DNA from: DASQZK01 sp963809925
Lineage (GTDB): Bacteria; Bacteroidota; Bacteroidia; Bacteroidales; GCA-2748055
Reading direction: 5' to 3'
Assembly: GCA_963809925.1 (NCBI GenBank)
Contig: CAWELH010000010.1
Span: 1 to 64,000 of the forward strand
DNA length: 64,000 nucleotides
Shown: piece after piece, positions 1 through 8,966 of the stretch
Numbering within the stretch: position 1 is the stretch's first letter
How the letters are laid out: each line of letters begins with the position of its first letter
Notes under the pieces: generated by a model
Told to the model about the DNA's origin: nothing
What the model saw: the letters and a program-made list of their open reading frames with translations, nothing else
Databases searched by the model: none
Program-made: the position numbers and the translations under genes

Positions 1-704
1 TCGGATTTGAGGCTGTAGAATATGTCAACCAGTTTTTTCCCAGCGTAACGGAAAAGTATATCAATAAGTTGAAGTCGCAGGCGGCTGCTGCAGGTGTTAA
101 AAGTGTGCTGATCATGATCGATGGGGAAGGTGACCTGGGCGATCTCTATACTCCTAAGAGACTTCGTTCCGTTGAACATCACTATCCATGGATAGATGCT
201 GCCAAATTACTCGGATGCCATGCCATTCGAGTGAATGCAAGAGGGGACGGTCCAGAGGAACGGGTTGCCGCCGCTGCGACACATAGCCTGAGTCTCCTGT
301 GTGAGTATGGTGCTAAACAGAATATCAGTGTCATCGTCGAAAACCATGGCGGGTATTCATCCATCGGTTCCTGGCTTACCGGAGTTATCAGGAATGTTGG
401 AATGCCGAACTGCGGGACACTGCCTGATTTTGGTAATTTCAGAATTGACGGGAGTAAGGAGTACGACCGATACAAGGGAGTTAAAGAAATGATGGAGTTT
501 GCAAAAGGGGTCAGCGCAAAATCACATACCTTCGATAGTGAAGGCAATGAAAAGGAAATTGACTATTACCGCATGCTTAAAATCGTGAAAGATTCGGGAT
601 ATAAAGGATACATAGATGTCGAATTTGAAGGAGGTGACATCTCGGAGGATGAGGGCATAAAGACTACCCTGGATCTTTTAATTAAGGCTGGAAAGCAAGC
701 CTGA
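1..704 (+). CDS. Sugar phosphate isomerase/epimerase family protein, 5' end missing
   Basis: The open frame enters from the left edge (codons in phase with base 3), so the N-terminus lies outside the window; the TTG at 69 is not a convincing start. The visible 233 residues match the xylose-isomerase-like TIM barrel (AP endonuclease 2 fold). Metal-ligand motifs are IVENHGG (Glu), LPDFGNF (Asp), AKSHTFD (His) and YIDVEFEG (Glu), in the family's order and spacing. Members interconvert keto-sugars or their derivatives; the substrate cannot be told from sequence. No signal peptide can be judged. The next gene starts 98 bp downstream on the same strand. Confidence 0.85.
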   Translation, partial: GFEAVEYVNQFFPSVTEKYINKLKSQAAAAGVKSVLIMIDGEGDLGDLYTPKRLRSVEHHYPWIDAAKLLGCHAIRVNARGDGPEERVAAAATHSLSLLCEYGAKQNISVIVENHGGYSSIGSWLTGVIRNVGMPNCGTLPDFGNFRIDGSKEYDRYKGVKEMMEFAKGVSAKSHTFDSEGNEKEIDYYRMLKIVKDSGYKGYIDVEFEGGDISEDEGIKTTLDLLIKAGKQA

Positions 705-802
705 CATTTTATCTGGTACTTCACGAATTTGTAAGACACGTTACTGTGCAGGATAATTTCCGGCCTGTGCAATCGTATTATCTTTATGTAAATGATTCAA
801 CC

Positions 803-1828
803 ATGTTCAAACCTGTTTTTCTGCTTATTATGATGTTTTCAATTCCATTGGCCGGTAATGCACAGTTTCCGGCTTCTGTATCCACCCTTGAAAACGGGGG
901 AACCGTTTTGGGGATTTTGCCTGATGTAGGCGGGCGTATTGTTTTTCTTGGTGTCAGGGGATCCGGTAACCTGCTGAAATCGGATTCAACCCTTTGGAAC
1001 GAACCTGTCTCACATCGGCCTAAACCTGGATTTAATGCTGATTTTAAAGCATATAACGGCCACATTGTCTGGCTGGGACCACAAAGCGAGTGGTGGGCAC
1101 ACCAGGATGGCAACATAGTCCGAAAACGTACAAAAGCAAACTGGCCGCCCGATCCATGGCTGATCTATGGTTCGTACGAAATTATTGAACAGACTGGGAA
1201 CAGTATAAAGATGATGAGCCCGTTCAGTGAAATCTCTGGAATGCGACTTGTTAAAACCATTCGCATTGAGGATGACGGTTCGGTATATTTTGAGGTGGAA
1301 GGCACCAATTACAGCCGGTTACCGGTGAGTTGGGATCTCTGGATGAATACCAGGGTTGACGGATATACCATGGCCTATGTTCCGGTAAAAAGTGAGGAAG
1401 ATGTCCGCATTGATAACGGCAAAGCAGAACCTGCAGCCAGGGTCAAACACAGCGTATGCCGCAATTTTTTCAGCTACCTGCCTGCTGATCCACCGACCCA
1501 GGTCAGTCAGAAAAACAGCAAAGCCTTCATTACGCCCTCTACTGGCTGGCTAGCGGCATTTGTGGATGATTATTGCCTGCAGATCTCCTTCCCCCTCTAC
1601 GCTCCGGACCTGACTCATCCCGAACAGGGTATGATTGAGATATACAACCATACATCACATGACCGTAATGACGCGTTGATGGAACTTGAATACCACAGCC
1701 CCTTCAAAACACTTCAACCGGGGGAACAGCTTACGTCCTGGGAACATTGGACCATTTACCCGTATAAGGGTAAGAAAACAACGGAAAAGCAGATCAGATT
1801 CCTCGAGAAAACGATGAAGATTAACTGA
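803..1828 (+). CDS. Secreted DUF4380-like protein
   Basis: 341 residues. The ATG at 803 is preferred over an in-frame upstream start near 746 because it places a clean Sec signal peptide at the N-terminus (MFKPVFLLIMMFSIPLAGNA, then QFPAS). The mature part begins with a GGxVLGILPDVGGRI segment and contains WNEP, GHIVWLGPQSEWW and a C-terminal PGEQLTSWEHWTIYP stretch. Together these resemble DUF4380, beta-sandwich proteins related in fold to aldose mutarotases. No catalytic activity is established. It follows the sugar isomerase gene and converges on the next gene, with 120 bp between them. Confidence 0.6.
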   Translation: MFKPVFLLIMMFSIPLAGNAQFPASVSTLENGGTVLGILPDVGGRIVFLGVRGSGNLLKSDSTLWNEPVSHRPKPGFNADFKAYNGHIVWLGPQSEWWAHQDGNIVRKRTKANWPPDPWLIYGSYEIIEQTGNSIKMMSPFSEISGMRLVKTIRIEDDGSVYFEVEGTNYSRLPVSWDLWMNTRVDGYTMAYVPVKSEEDVRIDNGKAEPAARVKHSVCRNFFSYLPADPPTQVSQKNSKAFITPSTGWLAAFVDDYCLQISFPLYAPDLTHPEQGMIEIYNHTSHDRNDALMELEYHSPFKTLQPGEQLTSWEHWTIYPYKGKKTTEKQIRFLEKTMKIN

Positions 1829-1948
1829 CGGAAAAGGATGCATTCCCGTCCTATGAATTGAAGAGAACGCATGCACTCCGGGTAAAAACATTTCGAATGT
1901 GCTCCCGCCGGGTATTCAGAAATGCATGCAACGTTTCATCAATTACTA

Positions 1949-3361
1949 CTATTCGAAGTCGCGGAAAAACGGATGAAACTGGTTCTTTCGTCCCAGGGCT
2001 CCGATAAATTCCGAAGCCTTTGTACCGGATGGGATTATGAAGCCTTTAAATGCCCTGGATTTTTTATTCAGGCTGAAATCAAACAACTGTGGATTATTGA
2101 ATCCTGGTGATCCATAAACTGGGGAGATCCCATCCCAGGCAAAAACCTGGTTGAACTCACCCGGCTTTTCATCCATTTCAACATGTTTTTCGATCAGATT
2201 GTTAGAGATGATAATCTTTCTTGCCCCAAGTGCTTCAGACAGAGTATCCGGTGCACTGAAGGTCGCTATTTCAAACGCCCAGTTTGAACTGCAGATATTA
2301 TTAAATATAGATACATTCGACAAATTTGCAGACCTTATATCAATGCCACCTGTTTTGCCTGCCCAATGAGAAGGACTTCCATTATGGTACACCGTATTGT
2401 TGTAAACATACAGGAACTCCCTGTTCTCATCATTCCCCCATACGCCAAACAGTATGCCTGATGCGCGGTTGTCAAAAATAAGGTTGTGATGGACACGGAT
2501 ATTTTTCATGTGAGAGTTTCTGCCTTCAGCGGAGAGGACGATGCCCCACTCACAGCCAAACACTATATTGGAATGGATTTCAACATCCTGAAGGAGCCCA
2601 AACCAGCTGTCGGCATAAATGCCCTGGCGGGGGAGGTCGTGAACAAAATTATGATGGATAATGCCATGAGCGCTTACCTCCTTACAGTCGATGCCTTCCT
2701 TTTCGCAGGAGTGTACATGGTTATATGCTATTTCAAACTGTTGTGCTCCTGCCACGGAAATGGCTTCATGGGGACCTTCCCTTCTAACAGGCTGAACGGT
2801 TCTTAATTCCTGATCATTTGCCCCTGTTACCTCACAATAGAGGACCTTCACATCCCGGCAGTACCACAGACCGATGCCGGAATTGTAAGAGCCGTGTGTA
2901 CGGCAGCTGATCAGCTCAATATGATTTGTGGTGGTATCGGTAACGGCAATACCGATATTATGGGAATTTACTACCTCAATACCAATAAGTTTTAGATACT
3001 GGATTCCGGAAATGGTGACAATCCCCAACCGGCTTCTCCATACAGGACGATCCGAATCTTTTTGCGTGGTATAGTTCATGCCGTTCAGGATCACTCTTTC
3101 TCCCGGATAAACGGTAATAACTATAGCTTTTCCCGGCAATCCTGATTTTACAGGCTTAACGGTGGAAGTGATCACGTATTCACCCTGCCGGAAAAAGAGT
3201 GTGTCTCCCGGCTCAAGCATGGTCAGAACCTCATCAAGCTGTTGAAAAGGATATTCCGCAATTTCATGCTGGGTTTTTCCATCCTGTGAGATGCAATAAT
3301 TTTTGGCATGCAGTCCGGCTGAAAGAAGAGCCAGACAAAAGAGAAATGAGAGTCGTAACAT
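1949..3361 (-). CDS. Secreted right-handed parallel beta-helix repeat protein
   Basis: 470 residues from the ATG at 3361. That start gives a signal peptide (MLRLSFLFCLALLSAGLHA); a longer frame to 3451 would bury it. After a short N-terminal strand region (PGDTLFFRQGEY, PGERVILNG) come many beta-helix rungs of the type IELISCRTHGSYNSGIGLWY and VHDLPRQGIYADSWF, as in pectate-lyase-like and PL6-like folds. I see no diagnostic lyase residues, so a polysaccharide lyase, epimerase or binding role all remain possible. It is the last gene of a minus-strand run and is 147 bp from the dehydrogenase gene. Confidence 0.8.
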   Translation of the reverse strand: MLRLSFLFCLALLSAGLHAKNYCISQDGKTQHEIAEYPFQQLDEVLTMLEPGDTLFFRQGEYVITSTVKPVKSGLPGKAIVITVYPGERVILNGMNYTTQKDSDRPVWRSRLGIVTISGIQYLKLIGIEVVNSHNIGIAVTDTTTNHIELISCRTHGSYNSGIGLWYCRDVKVLYCEVTGANDQELRTVQPVRREGPHEAISVAGAQQFEIAYNHVHSCEKEGIDCKEVSAHGIIHHNFVHDLPRQGIYADSWFGLLQDVEIHSNIVFGCEWGIVLSAEGRNSHMKNIRVHHNLIFDNRASGILFGVWGNDENREFLYVYNNTVYHNGSPSHWAGKTGGIDIRSANLSNVSIFNNICSSNWAFEIATFSAPDTLSEALGARKIIISNNLIEKHVEMDEKPGEFNQVFAWDGISPVYGSPGFNNPQLFDFSLNKKSRAFKGFIIPSGTKASEFIGALGRKNQFHPFFRDFE

Positions 3362-3373
3362 GTCTTTGGTAGT

Positions 3374-3399
3374 TTGGTTGGTTAAGTCAACCAAAAATA
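3374..3399 (-). promoter_or_regulatory. Inverted repeat and candidate -7 box upstream of the beta-helix gene
   Basis: A perfect 7-bp inverted repeat (TTGGTTG, 7-nt loop, CAACCAA; 3374-3394) lies 13 nt upstream of the ATG at 3361. On the minus strand TATTTTTG (3392-3399) fits the Bacteroidota -7 pattern TAnnTTTG, but I see no properly spaced -33 box. The repeat could be an operator or a 5'-leader hairpin. Confidence 0.3.
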
Positions 3400-3508
3400 A
3401 GCAAAAACCGGAAATAACCAGGAGACCCGACCGGTATTGTACCGAATTCAAGATTTATTTATTCTGGTTTTTCCGCCACACCTCCTGGCCCCGTTCGTTC
3501 CGCCATTC

Positions 3509-4459
3509 TCAATTTAGTGAATTCGATTTTTTAAATTCATCAATGTTTCTGGCCAGCCTGTCGATCAGCCTTTGTCTGGCTTCGATGCTTGTCCATCCGA
3601 TATGAGGTGTGATCAGTAGTCTTTCCTTATCCGTGATCCTCAGTAACGGATGCCCGGCTGTCATTGGTTCGGTCTCGAGGACGTCGATGCCAGCAGCACC
3701 GATAATATGATTGTCAAGGGCTCTTGCCAGATCCTGTTCTACAATGATTCCACCTCGCCCGGTGTTGAGCAGGATGGAACAGGAGCGCATCATTTTCAGC
3801 TTTTCATAGTTAATAAGTCCCCTTGTCTGTTCGCTAAGTGGCGCGTGAATGGAAACAACGTCTGAGGTTGAAAGGAGTGTATCAAGATCAAATCGTTTAT
3901 AATTGATATTATTGTTTCGACCGGTGGTGGAGAAAAACACCACTTCCATACCGAAAACCTGTGCGATCTGGGCTACCCTCCGGCCAATATTTCCAAGCCC
4001 GATGATGCCCATTCTTTTACCGTGAAGTTCCCAGAACGGCTGACCAAAATGAGTAAACAGTTCGCTTTTTGCATAGGCTCCGGATTTAACGAAGGCGTCG
4101 TAATAGTAAGGTCTGTTTACGAGATATAAAAGCATGGTGAAGGTGAGCTGGGCAACCGATTCAGTGCTGTAGCCGGAAACATTGGTCACAGCGATTCCAC
4201 GCTCTTCAGCGAAGTTAAGATCGACATTATTCATACCTGTGGCCGAAATACAGATCATTTTAAGGTCAGGAAGCTGTTCCATGATCTGCTTATCGATCAA
4301 TACTTTATTTGTGATGATAATGTCCTTGCCCTTACTTCTTTCAATAACTTCTTCCTTTGCAGTCGTCTCATATATTTTTAGCTCACCCTGTTTTTCCAGA
4401 ACTTTAAAATTGGCTACTTCACCGACGGTTTTAGCGTCCAGAAATACTATTTTTACCAT
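3509..4459 (-). CDS. D-2-hydroxyacid dehydrogenase (NAD-dependent)
   Basis: 316 residues, the usual length for the D-isomer-specific 2-hydroxyacid dehydrogenase family, cytoplasmic. The NAD-binding glycine motif GLGNIG is near residue 154. The catalytic Arg lies in NTGRGG (about 235), the Glu in DVLETEP (about 264) and the His in TPHIGW (about 287). Family members reduce 2-keto acids such as hydroxypyruvate or glyoxylate to D-hydroxyacids. The gene is 22 bp downstream of the alpha-galactosidase gene, which itself follows the lactonase gene by 2 bp. This suggests a role in catabolism of a sugar or aldonic acid released by the neighbouring enzymes. Substrate is inferred only. Confidence 0.9.
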   Translation of the reverse strand: MVKIVFLDAKTVGEVANFKVLEKQGELKIYETTAKEEVIERSKGKDIIITNKVLIDKQIMEQLPDLKMICISATGMNNVDLNFAEERGIAVTNVSGYSTESVAQLTFTMLLYLVNRPYYYDAFVKSGAYAKSELFTHFGQPFWELHGKRMGIIGLGNIGRRVAQIAQVFGMEVVFFSTTGRNNNINYKRFDLDTLLSTSDVVSIHAPLSEQTRGLINYEKLKMMRSCSILLNTGRGGIIVEQDLARALDNHIIGAAGIDVLETEPMTAGHPLLRITDKERLLITPHIGWTSIEARQRLIDRLARNIDEFKKSNSLN

Positions 4460-4481
4460 AAGGTTTTCCTTTTCCGGTTAG

Positions 4482-6527
4482 TTAGTTGACATGTACACCA
4501 GACAAACTGAATTGTCCAGGTGAATTCAATTCAGTTTCACTGATATAGATTAGAACACTCTCATGCGCTTTTAGTTTAAGGCTTACAGAACCGCTCTCTG
4601 TGAATGCATTGAAATCTCCCGGTGGCAGAAATCTGTATAAAAATGGCCGGTTGAAGCCTGACAGTGCTGCCATATCTGCAATAAATGAATCTTCCTTGTC
4701 TGAGATATTCACTGCCAGGAATGCCATCAGGTGGCTGTTCAGCTTCCTCTTTAGTTTAAGAATCGCAGTAGCGCCGTCCCAGTCGAGGACGGTTGCTGTA
4801 CGGTGCTCTCCTGCCGGCTTAGCCAGGCGCCAAAGATACAATGAAGCCTCATTCAGTGTATAAAATCTGTCGCTGGTACCCACGACGCCTCCGATGATAC
4901 CATCAAAAATTGCAATAGAGTACTTTTCATCCCTGGTTAATGTTGAATTTTGATCTCGCAGGTAAAGTACATCTGGGTCGTTCTGCCAGAGTATATTGTT
5001 AAAAATCTGCCCGTACCACATCTCTCTGAACATATTACCCGTACTTTCCCTGTTCCACCGGGGATGTACATCATTCGATACCCTGACCGCATCAACATAC
5101 CCCACAACCGGCTGGTAGGGGGAAATACAGGCAAGCCAGTAACTGTCATCCCTGATCTCTTCCCTTATCATTGCAATGACCTCGTGATAGTATTCAGCGG
5201 AAGTTTTTCCCGGAGTGTACCGTTTAACCCGCGTTGAATCCTGGTAACCCCAGTCAAGAAAGTCAGTTTTGAAATATCTTATACCGTAACTATAAAAGGT
5301 ACGAAAAACCTTTCGCAAGTATTGAAATGCATCCGGGTGACTGGAATCAAGCATATGATATTCATTTTCGGTAATGATCTCACCCTGCAGATCCTTCAGC
5401 ATCCAGTCGGGGTGCTCATGGGTAAGCTGGCTGTTCACGCCTATTCGGAAAGGTCCCACCCAGATTCCTGGCGTGTAGCCGTTATCACGGATATAGTGCA
5501 TGGCCTTTTCAATGCCTTCCGGCCATTTTTCGTTGGGAATCAGCCAGTCGCCCATTTCACAGTATCCGGCATCGATCTGAATAACGTTGACATCCACTCC
5601 TTCGTTCATATTTTTCATTCCAGAGATAAATTCCTGAAGCATATCATAGCTGAAATCCTGTTCAAATTCATACCATGAGCACCAAATATGCCCTGGCGGT
5701 TTGAGGTTTCTGATCCCGTTATCCAGGGCCATCATCGTCATCATTGTGCGAAATGTTTCATACGGTAGACTTCCGGTTACGAAACTGATAGCAGGGAATT
5801 CCGTTCTGTTTTTCGCTGCGATGTTCTCGGTTGAAAACCCTGTTTCAACGTAAGTATCATTGATCTGACTATGCCTGTCAATAAGCCCAAACCTGTGATA
5901 CCGGTTAAAAAAAGTTGTTCTGTTTAAAAAATGGTGGTTATCCGTTACCGTCCAGCCCAGTGTCTGACCGTCCTCATTCAGTAAGCCTGATACCAGGTAG
6001 CTGTCGTACGACCATGCTTCCTCCTTCAGTCGGTCACCTTCAATCCTGACCATGGATGAAGGAAACGGGAATACTCCGGACGGTCCGGCAAATCCAAAGC
6101 CCTGTTTATAAAACCTGGAGGCGTCTCCGGCTTCTCCGTATCCGATGGGTTTAAACCAGTATGGCAGGGATTTGAAGCCTTCAAGTGCTGATTTCAGTAG
6201 TAGACGCTTCCCATTCCGGGTAAAATACAATATAACGGATCCTTCACTCAGCGTATACCTGATAAAGTCGCCTTCACCACTTTTGCCAATTTCCACAGAA
6301 ACCGGCATGATTTGTTTTTCATCAATCACCGGATAACAGTTCCTGATCTTCAGGTTTTCAGGACCAATATCAAAACTGCCATTGTGATGTATCGTATATG
6401 GTGGTTCTGAGGCTGCATATAGAGCCTCATTTCCTGTCGGGCCGAATGGTGATCCAAAAACCGGACTTTGTATTGTAATCCCTGCAGTAGCCAGAGAAGA
6501 GAGGTTGATAAATTGTCGTCTGTCCAT
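4482..6527 (-). CDS. Alpha-galactosidase-like glycoside hydrolase (GH36/melibiase type)
   Basis: 681 residues. The N-terminus (MDRRQFINLSSLATAG) is a twin-arginine-type signal, so export is likely. A beta-sandwich region (about 30-270) precedes a TIM barrel with WCSWYEF, VNVIQIDAGY and NGYTPGIWVGPF. The nucleophile Asp fits YFKTDFLDWG (about 420), and a second Asp in RVSNDVHPRW (about 486) fits the acid/base. These match GH36/GH27-clan alpha-galactosidases, although related families (raffinose synthase-like, alpha-N-acetylgalactosaminidase) share the pattern. It sits between the lactonase gene (2 bp upstream) and the dehydrogenase gene (22 bp downstream), clearly one operon. Confidence 0.85.
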   Translation of the reverse strand: MDRRQFINLSSLATAGITIQSPVFGSPFGPTGNEALYAASEPPYTIHHNGSFDIGPENLKIRNCYPVIDEKQIMPVSVEIGKSGEGDFIRYTLSEGSVILYFTRNGKRLLLKSALEGFKSLPYWFKPIGYGEAGDASRFYKQGFGFAGPSGVFPFPSSMVRIEGDRLKEEAWSYDSYLVSGLLNEDGQTLGWTVTDNHHFLNRTTFFNRYHRFGLIDRHSQINDTYVETGFSTENIAAKNRTEFPAISFVTGSLPYETFRTMMTMMALDNGIRNLKPPGHIWCSWYEFEQDFSYDMLQEFISGMKNMNEGVDVNVIQIDAGYCEMGDWLIPNEKWPEGIEKAMHYIRDNGYTPGIWVGPFRIGVNSQLTHEHPDWMLKDLQGEIITENEYHMLDSSHPDAFQYLRKVFRTFYSYGIRYFKTDFLDWGYQDSTRVKRYTPGKTSAEYYHEVIAMIREEIRDDSYWLACISPYQPVVGYVDAVRVSNDVHPRWNRESTGNMFREMWYGQIFNNILWQNDPDVLYLRDQNSTLTRDEKYSIAIFDGIIGGVVGTSDRFYTLNEASLYLWRLAKPAGEHRTATVLDWDGATAILKLKRKLNSHLMAFLAVNISDKEDSFIADMAALSGFNRPFLYRFLPPGDFNAFTESGSVSLKLKAHESVLIYISETELNSPGQFSLSGVHVN

Positions 6528-6529
6528 GA

Positions 6530-7516
6530 TCAGCCGGCGGGTTTAAAATAATTGGCTTTTATTCCCCTGACTCCGGGTTTAATCTGGAACAGTCCTCCCG
6601 CATTGGGGTATTGCTGTTTTTCCTCATCCTTCATCCCTGTGCTCGCTGTGGTAATATATAGCATGTCGAGATCCGGTCCGCCAAAAGCGCATGAGGTTAC
6701 ATTTTTTGCCGGGACCTCGATCCTGTTCAGTAATTTGCCATTTTCCGGATCAAACCGGCATACTGAATGGCCTCCCCACATGGCGACCCACAATTTGCCC
6801 TCGGCATCGATTGTCATCCCGTCAGGATGACCAAGAGTATCGTTAACCATAACTGCGATGACAGGATTTGAGATGGCACCGGTGTTCCCATCAAAGTCAA
6901 AGGCCATAACTTTGCGTGTGGGGGTATCGGTATAGTACATTTTTTTTCCGTTGGGTGACCATATTATTCCGTTCGAAATCGCAACGTTGTCAAGCATCGT
7001 CGTAAAGCTTCCGTCCGGGTTCATCCGATAGAGAAATGAATCTCCGGTTTTGCCAACAATCTTCATGGTTCCAACCCAGAAACGTCCCTGGGGATCGCAC
7101 TTCCCATCGTTAAACCTTTCTTCCGTCTTTAGACTGGAAGGACTACCGATACGCGCAAGTGCATCGTTTTTCAGATTCAGACGGTAAACGCCGTTCTTCA
7201 GGGCAACGATAACTGTATTCTCCGTCTCAGGTACGATGGTGCCAATAAGTTGATGTACATCATGGGGGATGTTGGTTTCAGCAACAGGATCATATTCATA
7301 CAATAGATTTTTCTCAATGTCTATCCAGTACAGGATTTGTCTTTTGTAATCCCAGACGCTTCCTTCACCCAGTATAGCGGTCGTGCCCATAATATGTCGG
7401 ATCATTGGTTGCGATTCAGAAATAGTATTGCTTTCTCCGGAACGGGTCATATTCCATGCCGTCAGTACCGCAAAACCTATCAATGTGAAGGAGGTTGCGG
7501 AGAGAATTTTTTTCAT
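6530..7516 (-). CDS. SMP-30/gluconolactonase/LRE family protein
   Basis: 328 residues from the ATG at 7516; the longer frame to 7540 adds eight residues before a hydrophobic segment (KKILSATSFTLIGFAVLTAW) and is less likely. The protein is a six-bladed beta-propeller lactonase: GEGSVWD carries the metal-binding Glu, with NDGKCDPQGRFWVGTM, SNGIIWSPNGKKMYYTDT and HPDGMTIDAEGKLWVAMW as further blade and ligand motifs. The hydrophobic N-terminus suggests a membrane-anchored or exported protein. The reaction is probably opening of an aldonolactone, which fits the GH36 and dehydrogenase genes behind it. TAAATTTG (7542-7549, minus strand) is a possible -7 box. Confidence 0.88.
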   Translation of the reverse strand: MKKILSATSFTLIGFAVLTAWNMTRSGESNTISESQPMIRHIMGTTAILGEGSVWDYKRQILYWIDIEKNLLYEYDPVAETNIPHDVHQLIGTIVPETENTVIVALKNGVYRLNLKNDALARIGSPSSLKTEERFNDGKCDPQGRFWVGTMKIVGKTGDSFLYRMNPDGSFTTMLDNVAISNGIIWSPNGKKMYYTDTPTRKVMAFDFDGNTGAISNPVIAVMVNDTLGHPDGMTIDAEGKLWVAMWGGHSVCRFDPENGKLLNRIEVPAKNVTSCAFGGPDLDMLYITTASTGMKDEEKQQYPNAGGLFQIKPGVRGIKANYFKPAG

Positions 7517-7765
7517 TTTTTCGGCTTTTGGGTTTGTCAAACAAATTTATATTTTATTTTCAATGATTCTAAATAAAATTGGATTTCTTTGATCACCCTT
7601 GTGGATATACATTCTTCACACCAGAGATTCGAGCCATTAGAACATGGGCGCTGAAGGACGCACCCTGTTTGGATGGATTAGTGGCTTTACTGACAGAATA
7701 CAGATAGTTAGCAGGATGCAGAACCCGGTTCCGCGAGTCTCCCTGGATTACTAGTCACGAAGTTA

Positions 7766-8152
7766 TCAGAATATCCGGTCAAAGATTTCCATGAGGTTCG
7801 CTATTCTGATGGGTTTCGCGATATAGTCATCACAGCCCGCATTGATGGCTTTCTCCCTGTCACCTTGCAATGCGTATGCAGTTTGGGCTATTATGGGCAG
7901 GTTTGGGAGGTGACTTTTTATTTTTGAGGTAGCCTCGTAACCGTCAATACCGGTAAGTCTGATATCCATTAAAACGAGATCAATCCCCTCATCGTCTGAA
8001 CAGATCCTGACGGCATCCTCCCCGGAAGCAGTGATTTTGGTATGCATATTCAGTGCTGTAAGCACTTCTTTCAGAAATTCCGTGCTAACAGGGTCATCCT
8101 CCACAATGAGGATTTTTTTTCCTCTGAATTTATCAGGATTGATATTGCCCAT
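7766..8152 (-). CDS. Stand-alone CheY-like response regulator receiver
   Basis: 128 residues consisting only of a receiver domain: the acidic pocket in KILIVEDDP, the phospho-acceptor Asp in LVLMDIRL, the switch Thr in IIAQTAYA and the Lys in YIAKP. There is no output domain. It closely resembles the C-terminal receiver of the hybrid histidine kinase at 49245-51071 (same LMDIR and IIAQTAYA motifs), so it may serve a similar phosphorelay. It has no kinase gene next to it; its neighbours belong to other functions. Confidence 0.92.
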   Translation of the reverse strand: MGNINPDKFRGKKILIVEDDPVSTEFLKEVLTALNMHTKITASGEDAVRICSDDEGIDLVLMDIRLTGIDGYEATSKIKSHLPNLPIIAQTAYALQGDREKAINAGCDDYIAKPIRIANLMEIFDRIF

Positions 8153-8325
8153 GGCGTAAGGATATTTTATTCAGCAAATTATGAAAATCAGGATACAAAT
8201 GCATGTTTTTACTTTAGAAAATTATATTGAGTTTCAGTGTTCCTGAAATCACAATTTAGTTTATCCTGGCAGGCTATGTATTCCGGTGATCATCGATCAT
8301 TGGCATCAATTCCTTGTTCAGGAGC

Positions 8326-8925
8326 TTATTTGTTCATTTTCAGGAATTCATCTGTCGTTATTACGTTAGCGTAAGTTTCCAGGGTAGCCAGCGTAGAGAG
8401 ATGAACATCTTCCGCCTTTACGATTCTGTCACCGTATTTAAGATCTCGTGTGGCACAGGCATCACTGATAACCGTACATTTGAATCCAAAATCTGAAGCC
8501 GCCCGGGTTGTACCTTCGAGGCACATATGCGTTTGCATTCCGGCTAGTACCAGCTTGCTGATCCCATTTTGTTTGAGATAGTCGTACAAATCCGTGCCGA
8601 GGAAACCATTGACCTGTTGTTTTTCTATTACCTTTTCGCCTTCGATAGGCTGAACCAGGGGATGGATATCTCCGCCTCCCTTGTGTCTTACATGGACAAC
8701 CAGCATATGATTATCCCTGAAATACTTTAATATATGGGCTGCTTCGAGGGCTGCTTTCTCATTGCCGACCAGTGGCATTTTTGTGGTATCGAAATAAAAC
8801 TCCTGGATGTCGATCAGTACAAGAGCGGTGTTAACCCCAGGCTTCTGAGCACTTGCACCGGGCTTCTGAGCGAAAAGGCCTGTCATCGACAGAAGAAGCA
8901 CCATGATAACTGGTATTTTTTTCAT
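8326..8925 (-). CDS. Secreted isochorismatase-like cysteine hydrolase
   Basis: 199 residues with a signal peptide (MKKIPVIMVLLLSMTGLFA). The catalytic triad of the isochorismatase-like superfamily is visible: Asp in ALVLIDIQ, Lys near EKQQVNGF and Cys in GMQTHMCLEG. An imperfect duplication (QKPGASAQKPGVN) sits just after the signal. Relatives include nicotinamidases and other amide hydrolases; export makes a periplasmic amidase-type role more likely than siderophore synthesis. Substrate unknown. Confidence 0.88.
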   Translation of the reverse strand: MKKIPVIMVLLLSMTGLFAQKPGASAQKPGVNTALVLIDIQEFYFDTTKMPLVGNEKAALEAAHILKYFRDNHMLVVHVRHKGGGDIHPLVQPIEGEKVIEKQQVNGFLGTDLYDYLKQNGISKLVLAGMQTHMCLEGTTRAASDFGFKCTVISDACATRDLKYGDRIVKAEDVHLSTLATLETYANVITTDEFLKMNK

Positions 8926-8966
8926 TCTTAATTGGGTTCAGATTATTCAAATTTTTATTTCCTTGA

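Noticed and set aside
1829..1948. Terminator between the convergent genes
   Set aside because: Only weak GC stretches without a clean stem and T-run on either strand.
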